64,000 nt of DNA from RYN-230 sp963704995 (GTDB lineage: Bacteria; Actinomycetota; Actinomycetes; Streptosporangiales; Streptosporangiaceae), in contig CAVPIM010000017.1 in NCBI GenBank assembly GCA_963704995.1, positions 930,001 to 994,000 of the forward strand. The letters run 5' to 3'. A program made the translations under genes and the position numbers. Shown piece after piece: positions 51,646 through 60,139 of the stretch (its first letter is position 1; every line of letters starts with the position of its first letter). The notes under the pieces were generated by a model that ran no database searches, was not told the origin of the DNA, and saw nothing but the letters and a program-made list of their open reading frames with translations.

Positions 51646-51699
51646 ATGCCGATCGCCGAATGCGGCTTCCTGCTTCCGTCCTTTGCGGATAGCGGATGA
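51646..51699 (+). CDS. 17-codon upstream ORF coupled to the GGDEF-EAL gene
   Basis: ATG 51646 opens MPIAECGFLLPSFADSG, whose stop overlaps the GGDEF-EAL start as ATGA. A 10-codon ORF (MRKEPSREEM, 51607-51639) lies just upstream. GAGAGGAAA lies about 12 nt before 51646, a loose spacing. It could couple translation of the main gene, or be the remnant of a longer protein. Confidence 0.4.
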   Translation: MPIAECGFLLPSFADSG

Positions 51700-53669
51700 C
51701 ACAGGCGACGGTCAAGAGTGACCGCATCTCAGGCTCGCGGAATCGATGGGCGCTAATCGGGGCCAGCATCGGGCTGGTGGGCCTCATCGGCGTGGTTACG
51801 GTTGGTTCCCTGGTGACGAGCAATGCGGCCGGGACGAGTGCCCGCGCAGTCCGAGTCGCCGACGCGTATGCTCACGCGGCATCCGCGATCGCCGCCGAGG
51901 AGTCTCTCGAGCGGAAGTACCGCCTCCAGCCCGGCCCCGGCCCGAAGGCAGCCCATACAGCGGCTGAGGTCTCCCTCCAGCAGGCCATGGGGCAGGTGGC
52001 CGTCCTGGGTGGCAGCGCCGATCGAAACCTGGCGAGAGTGGTGATGCGCGAGCACAAGGCCTATATCGCAGCCAGCGCACAGTTGTTCGCGTCCGTCGAT
52101 CGCCACGATCCGCTGGCCGTGACGAACTCTATAGACGCCCGGACTGTGGACCCGGTCTTCCACGCGATGGAAGAGCAGATTTATGGCGCGGCCGCGAAAC
52201 ACGAATCCACGGCTCTCAGCGCCGCAGCGTCGGTCCGCAGTATTGGCCGTTTTGTGCTCTTGGTTGATCTGGTCACGCTGCTGGCGGGAATCGGCCTGCT
52301 CGTGGGGGCAGCGGTCGTCGTGACCCGTTACCAGCGGGCCCTTCACTCCGAAAGTGAGCACAACCGGTATCAGGCCCTGCACGACCCGCTGACCGACCTT
52401 CCGAACCGGACCCTGTTCCAGGACCGGACCAGTGTGGCCCTGCGCACGGCGGCCCGCTCGGGCGCCACCGTGGCCGTGTTGCTCCTGGATCTCAACCGGT
52501 TCAAGGAAGTCAACGACACCCTCGGCCACCACTACGGTGATCAGCTCCTGCTTCAGGTGGCCGATCGGCTCAGGGAATCCCTGCGTGATGCCGACTCCGT
52601 GGCCCGCCTCGGTGGCGACGAGTTCGCGATTCTTCTCCCCATTTCTGGATGGGAAGAGGCACTGGTGGCCACCCAGCGCGTTGGTGCCGCCCTGCATGAG
52701 CCGTTCTCCATGTACGACATCGCTCTCGACGTCAACGCCAGCATCGGGATGGCCCTCTCCGAAGCCGGCGACGACGTCGAGACACTTCTGCGTCACGCCG
52801 ATGTGGCCATGTACGAGGCTAAGGCCGCCCACCACCCATTCGCCCGCTACGAGGCGTCTCACGACGACAACGATCTCTCCCGGCTCGTCCTCCTCGGCGA
52901 CCTGCGCCGGGCCGTCGCCGCCGGCGAGCTGACCATGTACTACCAGCCCAAGATCAACTCTGACACGGGCGAGCTGAGCAGTGTCGAAGCCCTCGTCCGC
53001 TGGCAGCATCCCACGCTGGGATTGCTGCAGCCCGACGACTTCATCCCGCTCGCCGAGAGCACCGCGATCATCCATGGGCTCACGACCGAAGTGCTGCGGC
53101 TCGCGCTGACCCAGGCCCGGCAGTGGGCCGACGCAGGACGCCCGATCCCCGTCTCGGTGAACATCTCGGCCCGCTCCCTGCTCGACCCCACCTTCCCGGC
53201 CCAGGTACGGGAACTTCTGGACGCCCATGGCGTCCCGCCACAGCTGTTGAGCCTTGAGCTGACCGAGACCGCAGTCATGACCGACCGCGACCTCGCCCTC
53301 ACCGTCCTCCAAGCCCTCGACGCCATGAACGTGTCGCTGAGCATCGACGACTTCGGTACCGGTTACTCGTCCATGTCGTACCTCAAGACCTTGCCGGTCA
53401 AGGAACTGAAGATCGACCGCTCGTTCGTGATGGGCATGGCGCACGACCCTGACAGCGCCGTCATCGTGCGCTCCGCCGTCAACCTAGGGCACAACCTCGG
53501 GATGACCGTCGTCGCGGAGGGCGTCGAGGATGGCATGGCCCGAAGCGAGCTGGCCGGCATGGGTTGCGACCTGGTGCAGGGATACGAGATCTGCAGGCCG
53601 GTCCCGGCCAGAGAACTCGAGCTGTGGATCGAGACTCACTTCGTTACGCCGGAGGCCTCCCGCCAGTAG
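51696..53669 (+). CDS. Membrane-anchored GGDEF-EAL protein (cyclic di-GMP turnover)
   Basis: 657 residues. Two membrane helices (about 19-42 and 183-210) enclose a roughly 140-residue outer sensor rich in Ala and His. The GGDEF domain (about 225-390) has an intact RLGGDEF site and the inhibitory RxxD site (RDAD) five residues before it. The EAL domain (about 405-645) keeps EALVRW, NISARS, LELTET, IDDFGTGYSS, LKIDRSF and VAEGVE, so synthesis and breakdown of c-di-GMP are both possible. Third codon positions are visibly more A/T-rich in the first 600 bp than in neighbours. The last codons (EASRQ, stop) come from a stray fragment of the dienelactone hydrolase gene. Confidence 0.93.
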   Translation: MTQATVKSDRISGSRNRWALIGASIGLVGLIGVVTVGSLVTSNAAGTSARAVRVADAYAHAASAIAAEESLERKYRLQPGPGPKAAHTAAEVSLQQAMGQVAVLGGSADRNLARVVMREHKAYIAASAQLFASVDRHDPLAVTNSIDARTVDPVFHAMEEQIYGAAAKHESTALSAAASVRSIGRFVLLVDLVTLLAGIGLLVGAAVVVTRYQRALHSESEHNRYQALHDPLTDLPNRTLFQDRTSVALRTAARSGATVAVLLLDLNRFKEVNDTLGHHYGDQLLLQVADRLRESLRDADSVARLGGDEFAILLPISGWEEALVATQRVGAALHEPFSMYDIALDVNASIGMALSEAGDDVETLLRHADVAMYEAKAAHHPFARYEASHDDNDLSRLVLLGDLRRAVAAGELTMYYQPKINSDTGELSSVEALVRWQHPTLGLLQPDDFIPLAESTAIIHGLTTEVLRLALTQARQWADAGRPIPVSVNISARSLLDPTFPAQVRELLDAHGVPPQLLSLELTETAVMTDRDLALTVLQALDAMNVSLSIDDFGTGYSSMSYLKTLPVKELKIDRSFVMGMAHDPDSAVIVRSAVNLGHNLGMTVVAEGVEDGMARSELAGMGCDLVQGYEICRPVPARELELWIETHFVTPEASRQ

Positions 53670-53688
53670 AGGTTCGGGGTATACGGCG
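53655..53688. pseudogene. Fragment of the dienelactone hydrolase gene
   Basis: About 34 bp match 51134-51167 inside the dienelactone hydrolase gene at all but roughly three positions, starting with 14 identical bases (gcctcccgccagta). It supplies the C-terminal codons and stop of the GGDEF-EAL gene and lies just before the aldo/keto reductase gene. Confidence 0.8.
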
Positions 53689-53720
53689 CTCCTGCCGGGA
53701 GAAATGAAAGACTCCTTCCC

Positions 53721-54746
53721 ATGACTTATCTCGCCGCACCCGATCGTTATGAGCACCTGCCTTACCGCCGCTGCGGGCGCAGCGGGATCGAGCTGCCCGA
53801 GGTATCCCTCGGGCTCTGGCAGAACTTCGGGGACGACCGGCCGGTTGACGCCCAGCGGGCTATCCTGCGGCGCGCGTTCGACCTCGGGGTGACCCATTTC
53901 GACCTGGCGAACAACTACGGCCCGCCCTACGGCTCCGCCGAGATCAACTTCGGCCGGATCCTGCGTGAGGACCTGCGGCCGTACCGGGACGAGCTCGTCA
54001 TCTCGACCAAGGCCGGCTACGACATGTGGCCCGGCCCGTACGGCGACCACGGATCCCGCAAGTACCTGCTGGCCAGCCTGGACCAGTCGCTGGGCCGGAT
54101 GGGCCTGGACTACGTGGATATCTTCTACAGCCACCGCGCCGATCCGGACACCCCGCTGGAGGAGACGATGGGCGCGCTGGCCACCGCGGTCACCTCGGGC
54201 CGGGCCCTGTACGCCGGCATTTCCTCCTACTCGGCGGAGCGGACCCGGGAGGCCGCGGCGATCCTGCGCGAGCTGGGCGTGCCGGCCCTCATCCACCAGC
54301 CCTCCTACTCCATGCTCAACCGCTGGGTCGAGGAGGAGCTGCTGGACACCCTCGGCGAGGAAGGGATCGGCTGCATCGCGTTCTCGCCGCTGGCCCAGGG
54401 GCTGCTGACCACGAAGTACCTGAATGGCGTGCCGGACGATTCCCGGGCGTCGCGCAACGGCTCGCTCAGCCGTGACCAGATCACCGAGCAGAACCTGGTG
54501 CACGTCCGTGCCCTCAATGAGATCGCCCGCGATCGGGGCCAGTCCCTGGCCCAGATGGCCATCAGCTGGACGCTGCGCGACGAGCGGGTCACCTCGGCGC
54601 TGATCGGGGCGAGCAGCGTGGGGCAGCTCGAGGAGAACCTCGCCGCCGCGGGCAGGTCGTCGTTCACCGCGCAGGAGCTGGCCGCGATCGACGGGCATGC
54701 GGTGGAGGCCGGGATCAACATCTGGGCCGCGTCGAGCCGGAACTGA
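53721..54746 (+). CDS. Aldo/keto reductase (YghZ-like)
   Basis: 341 residues. YRRCGRSGIELPEVSLGLWQNFGD opens the barrel; the catalytic tetrad is visible as Asp in THFDLANNYG, Tyr in NNYGPPYGSAE, Lys in VISTKAGYD and His in IFYSHRADPD. SALIGASSVGQLEENL near the C-terminus binds NADPH. The closest known relatives are YghZ-type L-glyceraldehyde-3-phosphate reductases and Kv-beta-like proteins. No strong ribosome site precedes the ATG; the upstream 30 bp join a stray hydrolase fragment, so its native promoter may have been displaced. Confidence 0.92.
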   Translation: MTYLAAPDRYEHLPYRRCGRSGIELPEVSLGLWQNFGDDRPVDAQRAILRRAFDLGVTHFDLANNYGPPYGSAEINFGRILREDLRPYRDELVISTKAGYDMWPGPYGDHGSRKYLLASLDQSLGRMGLDYVDIFYSHRADPDTPLEETMGALATAVTSGRALYAGISSYSAERTREAAAILRELGVPALIHQPSYSMLNRWVEEELLDTLGEEGIGCIAFSPLAQGLLTTKYLNGVPDDSRASRNGSLSRDQITEQNLVHVRALNEIARDRGQSLAQMAISWTLRDERVTSALIGASSVGQLEENLAAAGRSSFTAQELAAIDGHAVEAGINIWAASSRN

Positions 54747-54875
54747 TCAGCAGATCCGTCCCGCCTCGCCCGTATCCGACCGGTAACAACGAGAAAAGGG
54801 TGGAGAGTAGCGCGGCGATGCGAGATGCTCTGCCGGTACAAGTTCCCGCATTACCAGCCAGGAGGGAGCATCGCT

Positions 54876-55160
54876 ATGGGCGCGGCCGGGCTGGGCCTGT
54901 ATGGCCTCCTCGCCGTTTTCCTGGGGGCGTGCATCGGCTGGTGGTCCCGGCGGGCCGCGGGCGCCCACGGCGACATGAAGGTAAACAAGGCGCGGGTGCC
55001 CACGTTCCGGCGCAGCCGGAACAGGGCCGGGATCATCGTGGTCGTCCTGGTGGTCATCGGGCTGCTGGCGATCAAGGCGCTCGTGGTGGCGGCGAGCCGT
55101 GGCCAGCTGAGCCGTGGCCAGCTGAGCGCGCGGCGGCCCGGGCGGCCGCGCACTGGCCGC
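54876..55160 (+). CDS. Small two-helix membrane protein, 3' end uncertain
   Basis: ATG 54876 follows AGGAGGGAG. GLGLYGLLAVFLGACIGWWSRR and GIIVVVLVVIGLLAIKALVVAA are two membrane helices around a basic loop (KVNKARVPTFRRSRNR). After about 90 codons there is a 15-bp duplication (cgtggccagctgagc), and the frame stays open to 55940, antisense to the oxidase gene. The long tail is almost certainly not real; a lost stop or small indel near 55120-55170 is likely. No family recognised. Confidence 0.5.
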
Positions 55161-56810
55161 TCAGGCGGGCGTGATCCCCTGGGGGAACCTGAACACCTGG
55201 TGCGGGTCGTAGGTCTTCTTGATCCGGGCCAGCCGCGGGTAGTTGGCGCCGTAGTACGCCTGCCGCCAGTTCGCCAGGTCCGGGTCCACGTAGTTCTGGT
55301 AGCACTGGCCACTCGCCCACGGCCGCATCGACGCGTAGTAGGACCGCAGCCAGGCGTGCTGCCGGGCCACCCCGGCCGCCGAGCCGCCCTCCTTCCAGCT
55401 GGTCGAGTACTGGGCGAGGAACAGCGAGTCCCGGTGCACGAACGCGGTCGAGGACGGGGCCGGCCGGTTGAGTGCGCCGCCGAAGGCGTCGAAGGCGATG
55501 GCGCCGACCCCGCCCGCGGCGCCGCGCACCCCGCGCATCCGCTCGATGCCCGCCACCAGCGCACGGATGCCCGCGGGCGGGATCTTCCGGGTGAAGAAGT
55601 CGGACTTGGCGTAGGACGGGACCCGGACCAGCTTGCCGTTGGGCGTCTGCGATGGCAGGTGGCACTCAGACACCGACAGTGTCCTGCAGCCCGCCTCGAG
55701 CATCATCGCGGCCTGGTACGAACTCTCGAACGGCTGCCCGGACGCCGCGGTCCCGACCCGCGCGTAGAGGCGGCGCAGCAGGGCCTGGCAGGCATGCACG
55801 CTGCCCAGGTAGGTCCCGCCAACCTGGATGACCGGCGCCGGCCCATGCGGAGCCGCGCTCATGTGCAGGTTGGACCACAGGTCATCGGGCTGGTATGGCG
55901 CCCAGGACTGCCAGCCCTCCACTACCCGGGCCGCCTGTGACCACGGCCAGGACAGGAAGAACAGCACCAGCCGGGACAGCCGGTGGGTGCGGAACGTGAA
56001 CGCCGTGGCGATCCCGAAGTTGCCGCCACCGCCGCCCCGGCAGGCCCAGAACAGGTCGCTGTGGCCGGACGCGCTGCAGTTGCGGACGGCACCGTCCGCG
56101 GTGACGATCTGCACCGACTCCAGGGCGTCACTGGTCAGCCCGTAGGCCCGGCCCAGCACCCCGACCCCGCCGCCGAGCGTGAGGCCGGCCACGCCGACCG
56201 TGGGGCACGATCCGCCCGGCACGGCCAGGCCATGCGCGGCGAGCCGGTTGTACAGGTCGATCAGGTGCAGGCCGGTCCCGACCCGGATCGTCTGCCCCTT
56301 CCCGGCCTGGAACGAGTTCATCGCGGTCACGTCCACCATGAGCCCGGTCGTGCCGGGCGTGCTGGACCAGCCCGCGTAGCTGTGCCCGCCGGACCGGGCC
56401 GCGACCGGCAGCCCGAACTTGCGGACGAAGGCCAGGCAGGCACTCACGTCACGGGGGCCGGCACAGTAGGCGATGCCGGCCGGGTGCTTGTCGTCGAAAC
56501 GCGGGTCGAAGAGTTCCTTCGCTGTCGGGTAGACCTTCATCCCCGGGCGGATCAGCTTGTGCGTGGACAGGGCCCGGCGCAGCGCCTCCCAGTCGCTGAC
56601 CCCCGGAGCGGCCTGCTGGGCCACGGCCGCCCGGTGGCCGTGGCCCAGCAGGCCGCCCAGCGGCACGGCACCGGCGGCCGCCCCGGCCAGCGCGAGGAAT
56701 CGGCGCCGGGCCGGCCCGGACTCCGGGGCCAGCGGGAGCGGTCCCGGGTCCTCCCCCGGCCAGGGGCCGGAGCCCGCCTCGTCGTCATACGGCCGCACTT
56801 CGCTGCCCAT
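55161..56810 (-). CDS. Tat-exported FAD-linked oxidase of the berberine-bridge type
   Basis: 549 residues from ATG 56810. ARRRFLALAGAAAGAVPLGGLLG (about 32-54) is a twin-arginine signal. The FAD domain has AARSGGHSYAGWS with the His and GGSCPTVGVAGLTLGGGVGVLGRAYG with the Cys expected to bind FAD by two covalent bonds. The C-terminal BBE segment YYGANYPRLARIKKTYDPHQVFRFPQGI is intact. Such enzymes oxidise sugars or complex natural products with O2. It is divergent from a MarR gene, sharing a control region with repeated operator-like sites, next to a drug exporter. Confidence 0.9.
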   Translation of the reverse strand: MGSEVRPYDDEAGSGPWPGEDPGPLPLAPESGPARRRFLALAGAAAGAVPLGGLLGHGHRAAVAQQAAPGVSDWEALRRALSTHKLIRPGMKVYPTAKELFDPRFDDKHPAGIAYCAGPRDVSACLAFVRKFGLPVAARSGGHSYAGWSSTPGTTGLMVDVTAMNSFQAGKGQTIRVGTGLHLIDLYNRLAAHGLAVPGGSCPTVGVAGLTLGGGVGVLGRAYGLTSDALESVQIVTADGAVRNCSASGHSDLFWACRGGGGGNFGIATAFTFRTHRLSRLVLFFLSWPWSQAARVVEGWQSWAPYQPDDLWSNLHMSAAPHGPAPVIQVGGTYLGSVHACQALLRRLYARVGTAASGQPFESSYQAAMMLEAGCRTLSVSECHLPSQTPNGKLVRVPSYAKSDFFTRKIPPAGIRALVAGIERMRGVRGAAGGVGAIAFDAFGGALNRPAPSSTAFVHRDSLFLAQYSTSWKEGGSAAGVARQHAWLRSYYASMRPWASGQCYQNYVDPDLANWRQAYYGANYPRLARIKKTYDPHQVFRFPQGITPA

Positions 56811-56970
56811 GGCTGCCCCCAGTTCCCCGCCTGCGCCGCTCTCGCTGCATCCCGGGCGCGCTCGCCACCGGGCGCCACGAGCTGGCCCGATACTTGTACA
56901 GACGCGCGATATCACTCTTTGGTTGTGCGATGTCACAGAACGCCGGCCAGATCTTCGTTGCGGAAAAGAA

Positions 56971-57021
56971 TTTGACCTACTCAAGCAATCCCGGCTATGT
57001 TTGACCTACTCAACTATTGAG
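56971..57021. promoter_or_regulatory. Repeated operator-like sites between oxidase and MarR genes
   Basis: tttgacctactcaa occurs twice (56971-56984 and 57000-57013), 29 bp apart; each contains the half-symmetry ttga-N5-tcaa. Overlapping the second is a palindrome with arms ctcaa and ttgag around cta (57009-57021). The 29-bp spacing is close to three helical turns. The sites lie between the MarR start (57068) and the oxidase start (56810). Confidence 0.7.
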
Positions 57022-57067
57022 CGGCTCAGGGGTTGCCGCGGACCGGCGGGGGGAGGCAGGAGGCACC

Positions 57068-57574
57068 ATGACTCAGCGCTCCGATGAGACTCAGCTTGAC
57101 CTGGACCTCCTGGATGCCCTGGGCGGCCTGATCGCCCGGCTGCTGGCCGAGGGTGAGCGGCTGGCCAAGGACTGCGGCGTCCCGGCCTTCTTCATCAAGG
57201 CGCTGCACCTGATCGACGGCCCTCTGGCCATGAAGGAACTGGGCCAGCGGATGCACTGTGACCCGTCGTTCGTGACGAACATCGCGGACATGCTGGAAAA
57301 GCGGGGCCTGGCCGTCCGGGAAAGCGACCCGGCCGACCGTAGGGTTAAGCGGCTGGTCCTGACCAGCGCGGGCCTGGACATGAAGCACCAGATGGAACAG
57401 GCGATGCTGGACCGCTCGCCGTGGCGCCAGTACCTCAACAACGAGGAGCGCGCCACCCTGATCACCCTGATCCACAAGATGGCGCCGCCGCTGAGCGCCA
57501 CCAACGCCGCCGACTGCCCGGCCGAGGAGGTGACCAGCTTCCTGGCATCTGCTGCCACTCCCCCGGCCGGCTGA
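57068..57574 (+). CDS. MarR-family transcriptional regulator
   Basis: 168 residues from ATG 57068 (GGGAGGCAGGAGGC upstream). The winged helix is AMKELGQRMHCDPSFVTNIADMLEKRGLAVRESDPADRRVKRLVLTSAGLDM, with the DxRxxR wing. Flanking helices form the dimer. MarR proteins usually repress until a small ligand binds. Position suggests it controls itself, the divergent oxidase and the downstream DHA2 exporter through the repeated sites at 56971-57021. Confidence 0.9.
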   Translation: MTQRSDETQLDLDLLDALGGLIARLLAEGERLAKDCGVPAFFIKALHLIDGPLAMKELGQRMHCDPSFVTNIADMLEKRGLAVRESDPADRRVKRLVLTSAGLDMKHQMEQAMLDRSPWRQYLNNEERATLITLIHKMAPPLSATNAADCPAEEVTSFLASAATPPAG

Positions 57575-57717
57575 CCCGCCGGACCGATCTGATCCCCGGC
57601 CGCGGAGCGGCGGCCGGAGCGCACGCCGGTGAGTAGCGGCCTCTCTCTTCGTCCCCCATACGTACGCACGCGGCGCAGCCGCGGCCTTGGTTCACTATGC
57701 CCTGACAAGGAGACGGC

Positions 57718-59349
57718 ATGAGCTCCACACAGCCCGCGGCCGGAGGCGCCACCGCACGTGGCGCGGCCGCCGGCCCTGTCCAACGCCATCTCGGCCTGGC
57801 CCTGGTGGTGATCGCCACCGCACAGCTCATGGTGGTGCTCGACGCGACCATCGTGAACGTTGCGCTCCCCCATGTCCAGCAGGCCCTCGGGTTCTCCGGT
57901 ACCGGCCTGGAATGGGTCGTCAACGCCTACGCGCTGACCTTCGGCGGCTTGCTGCTGCTGGGCGGCCGGGCCGGGGATATCCTCGGCCGGCGGCGCGTGT
58001 TCATCGCCGGGATCATCCTGTTCTCGGTGGCGTCCCTGCTCGGCGGCTTCGCCACTACCCAGGCCTGGCTGCTGGCGGCCCGGGCGCTGCAGGGGGTCGG
58101 CGGCGCCATCATCGCCCCGACGGCCCTGTCCCTGATCACCACCACGTTCCCGGAGGGCCCGCCCCGCAACCGCGCGATGGGCGTCTACGCCGCGATGAGC
58201 ATCGGCGGCGCCGCGGTCGGCCTGATCGCCGGCGGCCTGCTCACCACCTACCTGTCCTGGCGCTGGGTGCTGTTCGTCAACGTCCCGATCGGGGCCGTGG
58301 TCGCGATCCTCGCGCCACGGGCGTTCGCCGAGACGGAGCGGCGGCCGGGCCGGTTCGACCTGCCGGGCGCGATCACCAGCACGCTGGGCCTGGCGGCCCT
58401 GGTCTACGGCCTGACCAGCGCGGCTACCACCCCGAACGGCGTGTCGCACTGGGGCGACACCAAGGTGATCGCCTCGCTCACGGCCGCGGTCGTGCTGCTG
58501 GTGTCGTTCGTCATCATCGAGGCGCGCAGCCCGCACGCTCTGATGCCGCTGCGGATCTTCCGCAACCGGAACCGGTCTGCGGCCAACCTGATCATGCTGT
58601 GCATCGGCACCGCGATGTTCGGGATGTTCTTCTTCCTGACCATCTTCGTGCAGACCGTGTGGGGCTACAGCGCCCTGAGGTCCGGCATCGCCTTCCTGCC
58701 GATGGTGGCCACCATCATGGTGATGGCCGGGGTCAGCGCCCAGCTGGTGCCCCGGATCGGGGCCCGGCCGCTGCTGATCGCCGGGTCAGCGATCGGCGCG
58801 GGCGGCATGTTCTGGCTGTCGCGGATCACCGAGCACAGCACCTACACCGGAGGGCTGCTCGGACCCCTGATCGTCACCGCGGCCGGGCTGGGCATGCTGT
58901 TCATGCCCGTCACCCTGATCGCCCTGTCGAAGGTCCCGGACCGGGACGCGGGCCTGGCGGCCAGCCTGCCCAACGTCGGCCAGCAGGTCGGCGGCTCTAT
59001 CGGGCTGGCCCTGCTCGGCACCGTGGCCTGGACCGTGGTGTCCAACACCGCGCGGCATTCGGCTGAGGCCGCGAAGGCGGCCGCGGCGACCGCCGCCAAG
59101 GCCGGCCATCCGGTGCACGTCTCCACCTCCGAGGCGAAGTCGGCCGCCCTGGCGATCTACCATCACGCGCTGGCGGTCGGGTTCTCCCGCGGGTTCGAGG
59201 TGTCGGCCGGGATCATGGTGATTGCGCTGGTCGTGGTGCTCGCCGCCATCCGGGTGACGCGCGCGGACCTGGCCGGGGCCCAGACCCAGGTGTCCAGCCC
59301 GGCCGGTGACGCGGTGACCCGGGAAGCAGTCGAGGTCGAGTTAGCGTAA
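57718..59349 (+). CDS. DHA2-family (EmrB/QacA-type) drug:H+ antiporter
   Basis: 543 residues with about 14 helices. LDATIVNVALPHVQQALGFSGTGLEWVVNAYALTFGGLLLLGGRAGDILGRRRVF contains motif D1 and the motif A loop GRAGDILGRRR; LLAARALQGVGGAIIAPTALSLI is motif B/C. The last about 70 residues include an Ala/Lys-rich periplasmic stretch. Members export hydrophobic drugs with proton exchange. It lies downstream of the MarR gene (143-bp gap with no clear terminator), and ends at a perfect GC hairpin. Confidence 0.92.
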   Translation: MSSTQPAAGGATARGAAAGPVQRHLGLALVVIATAQLMVVLDATIVNVALPHVQQALGFSGTGLEWVVNAYALTFGGLLLLGGRAGDILGRRRVFIAGIILFSVASLLGGFATTQAWLLAARALQGVGGAIIAPTALSLITTTFPEGPPRNRAMGVYAAMSIGGAAVGLIAGGLLTTYLSWRWVLFVNVPIGAVVAILAPRAFAETERRPGRFDLPGAITSTLGLAALVYGLTSAATTPNGVSHWGDTKVIASLTAAVVLLVSFVIIEARSPHALMPLRIFRNRNRSAANLIMLCIGTAMFGMFFFLTIFVQTVWGYSALRSGIAFLPMVATIMVMAGVSAQLVPRIGARPLLIAGSAIGAGGMFWLSRITEHSTYTGGLLGPLIVTAAGLGMLFMPVTLIALSKVPDRDAGLAASLPNVGQQVGGSIGLALLGTVAWTVVSNTARHSAEAAKAAAATAAKAGHPVHVSTSEAKSAALAIYHHALAVGFSRGFEVSAGIMVIALVVVLAAIRVTRADLAGAQTQVSSPAGDAVTREAVEVELA

Positions 59350-59361
59350 CCGGATATAAGG

Positions 59362-59394
59362 CGATGGCCGGCGGGATCTTCCCGCCGGCCATCG
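59362..59394. terminator. GC hairpin after the DHA2 exporter gene
   Basis: A perfect 15-bp stem (59362-59376 with 59380-59394) around tct, 13 nt past the stop. No T-run follows. Confidence 0.75.
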
Positions 59395-59543
59395 TGCGTA
59401 GGCGGCGCCGCTGCGGAGCTCACGGCGGCGGACCCGGGCCGGGACCAACGCCCCTGACGCGGGGTAACCGCGCTGCTCATGCTGGGTGTGGCAGTGCCCT
59501 CCAGGCGGCAGCGCCCAGGAGGCAACGTCCAGGAGGTGAACCA

Positions 59544-60077
59544 GTGCGCATCGTCATCGTCTACGAGAGCTTGTTCGGCAACACGCATGAGGTAGCCGAG
59601 GCCATCCAGGACGGGATCCGCTCGGCCATGCCGCACGCGCAGGTGTCCTGCCTGCGGGCGGCCGAGGCCAACCGGGTCGCCGCGCTCGGCGCGGACCTGG
59701 TCGTCGTCGGGGGCCCGACGCACGCCCACGGGATGACCTCCTCGGTCACCCGGAAAATGGGCCTGAAGGCTGAGCAGCGGGTCCCGGCCATGGTGCCGGG
59801 CCACGCGGCCGAGCCGGGCGCCGCCGGCCTGGGAGTCCGGGAGTGGTTCCACGGGCTCCCGCGGGCGGCGGCGGGCAGCCTCGGGGCGGCTTTCGACACC
59901 CGGGGCGAGGTCCGGATGGCGGGCGGCGCCGCGAACGGGATCGCCCGGCGGCTGCGCCACCGCGGCTACGAGATGGTGGCGCCGCCGGCCGGGTTCATCG
60001 TGGAAGACGTGGAGGGGCCGCTGCGGCCCGGTGAGCTTGAGCGGGCCCGCGCGTGGGGCGCCGGCCTGCTGCGCTAG
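59544..60077 (+). CDS. Flavodoxin-family protein
   Basis: 177 residues from GTG 59544, chosen because AGGAGG lies 6 nt upstream; a near copy of that site (CCAGGAGGC) sits 16 bp before it. The FMN phosphate loop VYESLFGNTHEVAEAI is at residues about 6-21, and GGPTHAHGMTS forms the isoalloxazine loop. The central part carries a Pro/Ala insert (VPAMVPGHAAEPGAAGLGVREWFHGL). Flavodoxins carry electrons; the partner is unknown. Confidence 0.88.
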   Translation: MRIVIVYESLFGNTHEVAEAIQDGIRSAMPHAQVSCLRAAEANRVAALGADLVVVGGPTHAHGMTSSVTRKMGLKAEQRVPAMVPGHAAEPGAAGLGVREWFHGLPRAAAGSLGAAFDTRGEVRMAGGAANGIARRLRHRGYEMVAPPAGFIVEDVEGPLRPGELERARAWGAGLLR

Positions 60078-60139
60078 CCCCGGCCGGAGCGCGGTGGCGG
60101 CCGCGCGGGATGTCGGCGCCTCCTCGTAGCATCACCCGC

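Noticed and set aside
51352..53720. GGDEF-EAL region as an insertion sequence or integron
   Set aside because: No transposase, integrase, terminal inverted repeats or target duplication could be found. The flanking copies are fragments of neighbouring genes.
55161..55940. Antisense extension of the small membrane protein starting at 54876
   Set aside because: The extension lies wholly antisense to the oxidase C-terminal domain, which has strong family motifs.
55161..59349. Natural-product biosynthetic gene cluster around the berberine-bridge oxidase
   Set aside because: No polyketide synthase, NRPS, terpene cyclase or other core enzyme is present; only oxidase, regulator and exporter.
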